From: Gonatopus flavifemur
Taxonomy: Eukaryota; Arthropoda; Insecta; Hymenoptera; Dryinidae
Reading direction: 5' to 3'
Assembly: GCA_018340375.1 (NCBI GenBank)
Contig: JAFFJZ010000006.1
Coordinates: forward strand, 10,124,001 to 10,188,000
Length of the DNA stretch: 64,000 nucleotides
The notes below the pieces were generated by a model that was given only the letters and a program-made list of their open reading frames with translations, had not been told where the DNA came from and made no database searches. Shown here one piece after another: positions 57,422 through 64,000 of this stretch. How positions within the stretch are numbered: position 1 is the stretch's first letter; each line of letters opens with the position of its first letter. The translations under genes were made by a program, and so were the position numbers.

Positions 57422-58759
57422 ATGGTTACCATTGTATCAAGAGGACTTCTATCTAAACGTAATTATTTATTACAACTATATCAACTTCAGACTTGTGTAT
57501 TTTTTCAATTCAAAGATCATTCATTTGTATTATTTCACAGTTCTAAGGGATGGAAATGCATTACGAACATGCAACATTTACCATCAAGACAGATTATCAA
57601 CGCAAGTGCAAGTACAGCCAGAAAATCAAACCTTGGATAGTAAGATTATATTATGCATTTGTATATTAGAAAATTTTGAATTGTTCATTGAAACGAATTG
57701 ATGATCGAAGACAAGCAAACCGAGTACTCCAATATGTTGCTGAAGTTTGAATTGTTTATTGAAATGAATTAGTAATCGAATAACAAAATACTCAACTGTT
57801 ATAGACCTAAAATCTTGCAGTGTGTACTTTGAACAATTTTTTCAGTCAATTTGGGAAGATAAATAATGATCATCCATCAAGTTATGAGAGTTTGAATTTT
57901 GGTTTGTTTCTTCAAACTTCAAGAACATTATTAGAATGACATAAATAATGGAAATTTGGTATCTGAAAATCACATTATTTCAATGAACAATTCTATTTCT
58001 ACAATACTGAATTAGTCGAATCAACATTGTTTAAATTAAACATCTCACAATATCACGATATTCGATAACAGATTTTTCGAATTTCAAATTGCTTCAGAGG
58101 CCATGCAGAACATGATAGACCCGCTCAAACATCCAGATTTTTTCCAAGTACGTAATCTTTTTACCATGAAAGATTTGTTTGATGCAAGGGTGCACTATGG
58201 CCATAAGGAGGGTTCCATGAACGATTACATGCGTCCATTTATTTTTGGATCCAGACTCGGTCACTTAATAATAGATTTAGATCAAACTACAGAACTATTG
58301 CGCGAAGCATTAAATTTCACCGCTCAAGTCGCTTTTAGGGATGGAATAATTTTATTTATTTCAAAGAATCCGCAAAGTACTCATTTGATAGAACAAACTG
58401 CTAAAGAATGTCAAGAATTCTCTCATTGTAGATTTTGGCGTTTGAGTACATTTACAAATTCATTGATAGCATTCAAAGCAGTTACGAGACTTCCAGATTT
58501 GTGTATTTTTTTCAATACGCTTGATACGGTGGCACAACAACACGTCGCTGTTAGTCACGCGGCTAAAATGTGTATACCCACCGTGGGTATCGTAGATACA
58601 AATTGTGATCCAAGACTCGTAACTTACCCTGTTCCAGGAAATGACGATAGTATGGAATCCATAAAATTATATTGTAAATTATTCAAAACAGCAATTTTAC
58701 GAGGCAAGAAAGCTAAAAAAATGATTAACGATGCCATGAACTCCTCGTCAGATACATGA
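57422..58759 (+). CDS. mRpS2: Mitochondrial small-subunit ribosomal protein uS2m
   Basis: Structural protein of the mitoribosome small subunit, nuclear-encoded and imported. Exons 57422-57458, 57541-57639 and 58098-58759 (all GT-AG, phases 1 and 1) give 265 aa. The short first exons encode a Ser/Arg/Leu-rich leader (MVTIVSRGLLSK...) that fits a mitochondrial targeting peptide. The last exon carries the S2 domain: LFDARVHYGHKEGS, MRPFIFGSRLGHLIIDLDQT, FWRLSTFTN, VTRLPDLCIF, IPTVGIVDTNCDP and TYPVPGNDD. These are hallmarks of animal MRPS2, and the length is typical. The start ATG at 57,422 is chosen because it gives the leader and the frame joins. The open frame beginning at 58,103 is only the last exon and is not the true start. 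Divergent to SIK3, convergent with DHRS7. Confidence 0.95.
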
Positions 58760-58880
58760 TACAATTGATATAACATTAACGTGAATGAATATAAGTATGT
58801 ACATTTATTGGAAATTTAATACAAAAAAGTTATAAAATATCAACCATTTATTGTAATAATAAATAAACTGTGAAATGTTT
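58760..58880. terminator. Overlapping poly(A) regions of convergent mRpS2 and DHRS7
   Basis: Only 121 bp separate the mRpS2 stop from the DHRS7 stop on the other strand. For mRpS2, AATAAA-type signals occur near 58,856-58,866. For DHRS7, TTTATT (AATAAA on the - strand) occurs near 58,803 and 58,847. The two mRNAs therefore probably overlap tail to tail. Confidence 0.6.
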
Positions 58881-61362
58881 TCACGAAGGTGTGGTATTTT
58901 GTGGTTGTGGCGTATTCGTTGCAGATGTATTCTTAGAGTCACGAAGTTTTTGTACAAATCTAGGACCAAGTATCTTGAAGACGCTAAAATATTGAAAAGT
59001 CAGTAAACGATACACATGTACGAGATGAAATAAGAAATTCTATACTCACTAGTAAGCTATTTCTGGATGATATCTTGATAAATATGTCAATTGCATTGCG
59101 AGAGGTTGAGATATCCACACTTCATGCAGTTTATTTGCTATTGCTATCGCCATTAACGTTGCACAACGTTCTGCGCTAACTTTGTCTTTACTAATTTCCG
59201 TTTGTTGCCCATATTTCTGAAAGAAAAGAACAGTTCTTTTTTAGTCGAGTCTAATTAAATTTGAATTTTATACTCTCTCACCTCATTAACTTTTTCAGTA
59301 AAACATTCTGCTAGAAAATTTGTTTGAACAGGGCCAGGACATACCATGGTCACATCTATATTCTTATCAATTTTTTCCATTCCCAAACATTGGAAGTATC
59401 CCTAAAATATCAGTAGTTTGGTTATTTTCACTTGAAATACAGTGAAATTACATTTTTTAAATATAATAGTATACCGACATGAAGTGCGTGTTTCGTTCCC
59501 GTGTAGGTGGCGGAAAATGGTGCGCCAACTACACCAGCGAGACTAGAAGTAACCACTACATGACCTTTTCCAGTTTGTAGAAAATATTTAACGACCACAC
59601 GAGTCAATGAGATTATCGAAAATACATTTAAATGAAACATTTCCTTGTCCACTCCTAATTCAATATTTTCCCATTCAGCTCTTTGACTTCTTCCGGCATT
59701 ATTTACTAATATATCCAACTGTAAAGTTCGCGTTTCATTATTTAATATCGTTATAAAAGAATCGAATGAAGAATAATAAGATTCAAGCTACCCATGTGGA
59801 AATTATCAGAGATGTACAAATGAAATTTATGTATTTATCTAGTTTTTTTCATTTTCTTGATGATATGAAGGTGAAATACTGGACCGCAGCTTTTAAGGAA
59901 ATCAGGCGTGGATTAAACCTGCTGGGGGCCTTGGGGTGAGCAATAGAACGGGCTCTTTTCTTCATGAACAACACAATTGAATTTAAAAATTGATTGAGCT
60001 TATTTTTTATTCAATCACGAATAGGGGACCCTGAAGGGAATGGTGGCGCTGTGGTACAAGTAAAGCTGCCATCTACAAACGTATCAACCCAAAACAGGCA
60101 CCTCAAAAACCCCGGATTTTTGGCTTGAAATCCAAACATATTGTAAAACATCTTGGCCCATGGAATTTTTACGTTCTGAATGCCCCTGAAAACTGAGACA
60201 AATGTGGGGAAATCTGGACGGTTGGCAGCCTTATTGTTTATTCTAAATTATTCAAAAGTGACTCAACAAAATCAACGGTACTCTAAACAGTATTTCTTTA
60301 GAGTATGTGAAGTCGTTGTACAGAGCGATATTTCAATTTCATTGAGCTACTTTTGAATAGTTTGGCATGAACGATTTGGCTCGTACCACCGCGCTGATAT
60401 CTCTGATAATTACTAGAGCTAGATCTCAAAATTTTACTTGTAAGTGTTCACAACTCGTTAATCGTGGCTCGTTTATCGCAATTTTTTACTTTTTTCCCAA
60501 CTGCCTTTTGATAGCAATACAAACCTATATAAATTGCCAGGACAGGCAGTATTTTAATTCCAGTACTAGGCCTAATGTAAAAGATTGTTATCATTTCGAT
60601 TCCGATTCAGTAATGCCGAATCAACTGGTCCTACGACTCCTACGATGGTTATTGAAATTTTCCAGCGATGTTACTGTGCCAGGCAGAGCTGCCAGATGGG
60701 CATTGCCGTTGAGGGGAATATAGTGGGACGATAGTGGGGATACACTTCTCCTCAATAGCAATGCCTATCTGGCAGCTCAGGTGCCAGGATGAGCTCAAAT
60801 TTCAATTTCCACATGGGTCGTCGCGGTTAAACGACTTACTCTGCCGAATTTGGTGAGAACATGATTGAATATTCTTTGATGCTGTTCAGTTTTACAAATA
60901 TCTAACTCTAATATCTCAACATCATTTTCCGGTACTCGATATTCTGAAAACAATCATTTGATATGTTAGAAAACAGTATGAAATGTAAGAATCGAACCAT
61001 ATGCGCACATACCTTCAACACATTTTCTTTTCACCATTTGCAATTCGTTTCCTCTACGAGCCGATAGGATCAATTTGCATTTTGCACGAGCCAAAACGTA
61101 CGCCAAATGCTCTCCGATTCCACTAGATGCGCCTATTATCCATACTACTTGACCCTCCAAAGAATCTATCGTGCATCGAATGTTGTTAAACCCCAGAATT
61201 ATATATCTAAATCGTAAATAATTTGTTATGCAACTTACATATAGGCTTGCCAAATTTTTCACTCAAAGCGAGCCGCAAATCGCAATCCAAAAACCAAGGT
61301 ACGGTCACACGTATCAAAATCCAAATGAAACAGAGAAATCCAATGAACGCGAGGAGATCCAT
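58881..61362 (-). CDS. DHRS7: Dehydrogenase/reductase SDR family member 7-like (membrane SDR)
   Basis: NAD(P)-dependent short-chain dehydrogenase/reductase; DHRS7 proteins are ER-membrane reductases of steroid/retinoid-like carbonyls, but the substrate here is not determinable. Exons 61239-61362, 61013-61165, 60840-60943, 59479-59718, 59282-59401, 59050-59216 and 58881-58983 join in frame to 336 aa, the usual length. The N-terminus (MDLLAFIGFLCFIWILIRV) is a hydrophobic anchor. The cofactor fold has GASSGIGE (preceded by WII where family members have WIT) and NNAG. The catalytic set is Asn in FHLNVF, Ser in VTSSLAG, and Tyr/Lys in YTGTK. CPGPVQTN follows. The exon 4 donor must be GTCGGT (after ...KHALH) to rejoin GYFQCLG in frame; the stronger-looking GTATAC 4 bp on would break it. 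Intron 3 holds transposon-like hairpins. Confidence 0.93.
60244..60364. repeat. Hairpin in DHRS7 intron 3
   Basis: TAAATTATTCAAAAGTGACTCAA at the left pairs with TTGAGCTACTTTTGAATAGTT-like sequence at the right. ACTCTAAA and TTTAGAGT pair inside. About 120 bp, no coding content, possibly a MITE remnant. Confidence 0.55.
60680..60787. repeat. Imperfect hairpin in DHRS7 intron 3, AGCTGCCAGAT stem
   Basis: CAGAGCTGCCAGATGGGCAT, followed by TGCCGTTGAGG, pairs with CCTCAATAGCAATGCC and ATCTGGCAGCTCAGG on the other side of a loop of about 30 bp. GTGCCAGG occurs at both outer edges in direct orientation. Likely a small foldback element. Confidence 0.6.
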
Positions 61363-62974
61363 GTTTCTGTTGAATTATAGGATCAATTAATTTGGTTCAG
61401 AATCTGCATTGTCACTTGGTTTTTATTTCGATTCTTTATTCGTTTTACTTATGATAAGATACAAGCGCGTTATGAACTGTCCATCAGAAGGAGAGATATT
61501 TTACATTGTTTGTTGCATGAATGCGCAAAATTACATTCTCATTTCAATTCAACAGGTACAAATAATCCAACAGCTATCATTTGAATTTACATTTGAATTT
61601 ACATCCTGATAACAATTCATATTCGTTTATTAGTGAAAAGTAAACTTACGATATAGAAGGAAATATTATTATATTTATCCGTACAATGGAACTGTTTCAG
61701 CAAAATATGAAGTTACGCGTACGGTTAATGAATGATGAAAAAGTTTGAATTTTATTTATTTGAACAATAAATTAAAGAGAATTGATTAATTTCAACAAAC
61801 GAAGATTTTTTTCTCAATTGAAACCACGATAAATACATAGAAAAATACACAAAATTTTAATTATTTTCAATAACATACCAAATTTCTTGAGTTTCGGATT
61901 TTTTTCATGCAGCTACCGCACTCGTCAACCGTGCGTAATCTTATCGGCAGTTTCTTAGATTTGTTTTATGATAGCAAAAATATAACTTGTTCGTCGGCTT
62001 TCTCAATCTTTTTTCAACAGTTTATAAATAAACTTTCCCCCGATGAGAATATTCTAAAAAACCTTATGATAAATTCTCAAACTTCTGATCGAATACCATT
62101 GGGTTGGGTTCCATTGAAATCTATTCAATTTCCCATTTGGCAATGAGATTCTATAAAATGTTTTACGCGAGGTCAAAATGATGACGACATTGCGTTATGA
62201 AGTTTGTAGTACATGGCAATTCTGAAAAATTACCTGAATATTTAGATCTTAAAACATTCTTAGAGCCGAAATAAATTACAAAGTCCAAAGAATTTACATA
62301 TTTTAAACGTAGGCTTATATTTCGCACACGCCAATAAGCACCTCGCATTCTGAATTTCGGCTTTAGGTCAAATCAATTCACTTATGCGCATTAATTGTCT
62401 CAATGAGTAATGTTTCATTGTATGTTACCAGTTGGAAGTATTTCGTTTCCCTGTTGTGAAATCCTTGAACACACGCATTAATAACAACCTCATAAAACTT
62501 CATTGCGGTTTGAGGGGAATTTTATAAACAGGGTTGAAAACGGAGTTTTTCAGTCGATTCCCCAAAATTGATCCACGAATGGTATTTTATTGTATTTCTC
62601 TTCATTGTGAGAAAAAAATTCGATAAATTTATCGAAACTAGTCGGGAAGCAATTAATCCAATCGCAGGAGATGAAAATTCCCAAATTTTTGGTATATTCA
62701 TTGAATTTTTCAGCAGAAATTTTTGGTATCATTATCAAAAATCTCGGTAATTTTCACGAGTATTTCTTCGGGTTAATTGCTGTCTGAATTACCAAATGAT
62801 TTCTGGGTAAATTTACTGATTATTTTGTACCTTTTTTGGCTGGTTTTAATACGTATGAATAGGTGGAGTACGAACTGTACTCCTCTACTCCATTTCTCTT
62901 ATTTATGAGTAATCTCCAAAAAAAACATCGCATTTTCTCTACAAAAACTTCTTCTGGAATCCTCTACATTTGGA
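61363..62974. other. DHRS7: DHRS7 upstream region, no gene seen
   Basis: Must contain the DHRS7 promoter and 5' UTR on the - strand. No recognisable coding exon is present on either strand and there is no clear TATA or repeat end. The frames at 61,907-62,146 and 62,550-62,750 have no domain resemblance. Confidence 0.4.
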
Positions 62975-63410
62975 ACATTTTACACAGACTTTATTCAGAC
63001 ATTTTTCAGAGTTTATAGAAATCTTTAAAAACTAAATTGCGCTCTGAAATAAGTCTGACAAAACTCTGATAAATTTCCAACATTTCTCTGATCATTGAGA
63101 AACTAAAAAATTTTATGAATACATTCAAATGCTTTATCCAAATATCTTATGTGAAAAAGTTTTTGACAAGTAAAAAAATTGCTTTTGATAGTCAGACAAA
63201 TTTTGGAGATCTATCAGACTTTTCTCGAAGCGCAATTTTGTTCCTAGTGGTCTGAGAAAGAAATGAAAAAAAAACTCTCATAAACTTTGAAAGAAGTCCG
63301 ATATAATTCTTTACAAAATGTTCGAAATGTATTAAATTTTTCATAAAAATTTCCGAGATTCTCAGAGATTATTCATGGTTATTTCAGCGGAATATTTCCA
63401 CACGAGCATA
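62975..63410. mobile_element. Decayed relative of the 631-bp palindromic element
   Basis: TTCAGACATTTTTCAGAGTT, AATTGCGCTCTGAAATAAGT, CTGACAAAACTCTGATAAAT and the end GGAATATTTCCACACGAG match successive parts of the palindrome at 43,671-44,301 with many substitutions. This is an older copy of the same family. Confidence 0.65.
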
Positions 63411-63903
63411 TAATAACTTTTTATTAAATTTTGAATATAATGATATTTTTCCGGTGATAGTGCATATTTTAGAGTAAAATCTTGAGACTTGCCAAGAATG
63501 GAAACATGCATAGTGGATTTTGAGCAAAACAACGTAATTTTCAATGTCACTTCGACGTACCATTAAATTCGTTTTCTGATAAATTCTTCATAGTTGTATT
63601 CTAAGAATCCTATTGTTTGGGAACAACTGTATCGTTGAGTCTTTATTTCTTGAATTATATTGTGCAATTAGCAAAGATTCATTTGATTTATAAAGATTGG
63701 ATTCAATACCTCAAATCGAATTGTGATTTTTTCATTACTGCGCATTTTGTACATATGTTGTTATTCTTTCTCCTATATTTGCATACCTATTAGAGCATCA
63801 AGATAATGCAATATATAAACCGGTGTCTAGTGATTGAAATACTTGAAGAGTTGCGATTTCAATATTCAAAGCACGTTTAATGGCTTTAAACACTGGGGAC
63901 CAG

Positions 63904-64000
63904 CAGGGTTGCCACCTCTCCGAGTTTGACCCGGAGAATTTGGGTTCTGGATTTAACAAAATTTTCTTCGGGTTTCTCTTATGATTCAAATCATACATAT
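63904..64000 (+). mobile_element. Possible transposon terminus at window edge, CAGGGTTGCCA
   Basis: CAGGGTTGCCACCTCTCCGA, followed by GTTTGACCCGGAGAATTTGG, resembles ends of hAT-like MITEs (CAGGGNTGCC). CTCCGAG...CCCGGAG can pair. The element would continue past the window, so this is weak. Confidence 0.3.

Noticed and set aside
58103..58759. Single-exon mRpS2 starting at 58,103
   Set aside because: An acceptor at 58,097 and two upstream exons join in frame and supply the mitochondrial leader, so the ATG at 57,422 is better.

Overview
This is a eukaryotic, AT-rich, intron-bearing window. It carries four insect-type protein genes separated and interrupted by many small DNA transposons. Gene content and intron/exon style fit an insect, probably a hymenopteran; the order is inferred from gene style only and I cannot name the species.

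Layout. Positions 1-27,985 hold no coding exon that I can support. This is most simply the interior of a very long intron of the axon-guidance receptor gene robo, whose next exons (Ig domain 2 onward) begin at 27,986 on the + strand. Nine robo exons run to a stop at 34,380 and encode Ig2-Ig5, three fibronectin III repeats, the membrane span and the cytoplasmic tail. The signal peptide and Ig1 must lie upstream of the window or have escaped me. From 34,381 to about 45,435 is intergenic sequence between convergent genes, densely filled with nested inverted-repeat (foldback) elements and a deleted mariner. A 13-exon salt-inducible kinase gene (SIK3 type) occupies 56,914-50,879 on the - strand; 45.4-50.9 kb, AT-rich and nearly free of transposons, may be its long 3' UTR. 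SIK3 and the mitochondrial ribosomal protein S2 gene (mRpS2, 57,422-58,759, +, three exons) are head to head across about 0.5 kb. mRpS2 converges on a 7-exon short-chain dehydrogenase/reductase gene of the DHRS7 type (61,362-58,881, -) with only about 120 bp between stop codons. From 61.4 to 64 kb there is only non-coding sequence with transposon remnants.

The genes are not functionally linked: a guidance receptor, a nutrient/cAMP-responsive kinase, a mitoribosomal protein and a membrane-anchored reductase. The joined reading frames close exactly across every proposed splice junction (robo 1,272 aa within the window, SIK3 924 aa, mRpS2 265 aa, DHRS7 336 aa).

The most unusual part of the window is its mobile DNA. 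At 42,915-45,433 three terminal-inverted-repeat elements sit one inside another, the innermost a palindrome of about 630 bp; the outer two are flanked by TA dinucleotides. At 39,244-41,784 a second composite contains both a mariner and another large palindrome. A family with CCCAnnYAGCAC-type ends recurs at five or more places between 33.7 and 44.6 kb. Apart from two broken mariner copies I see no transposase.
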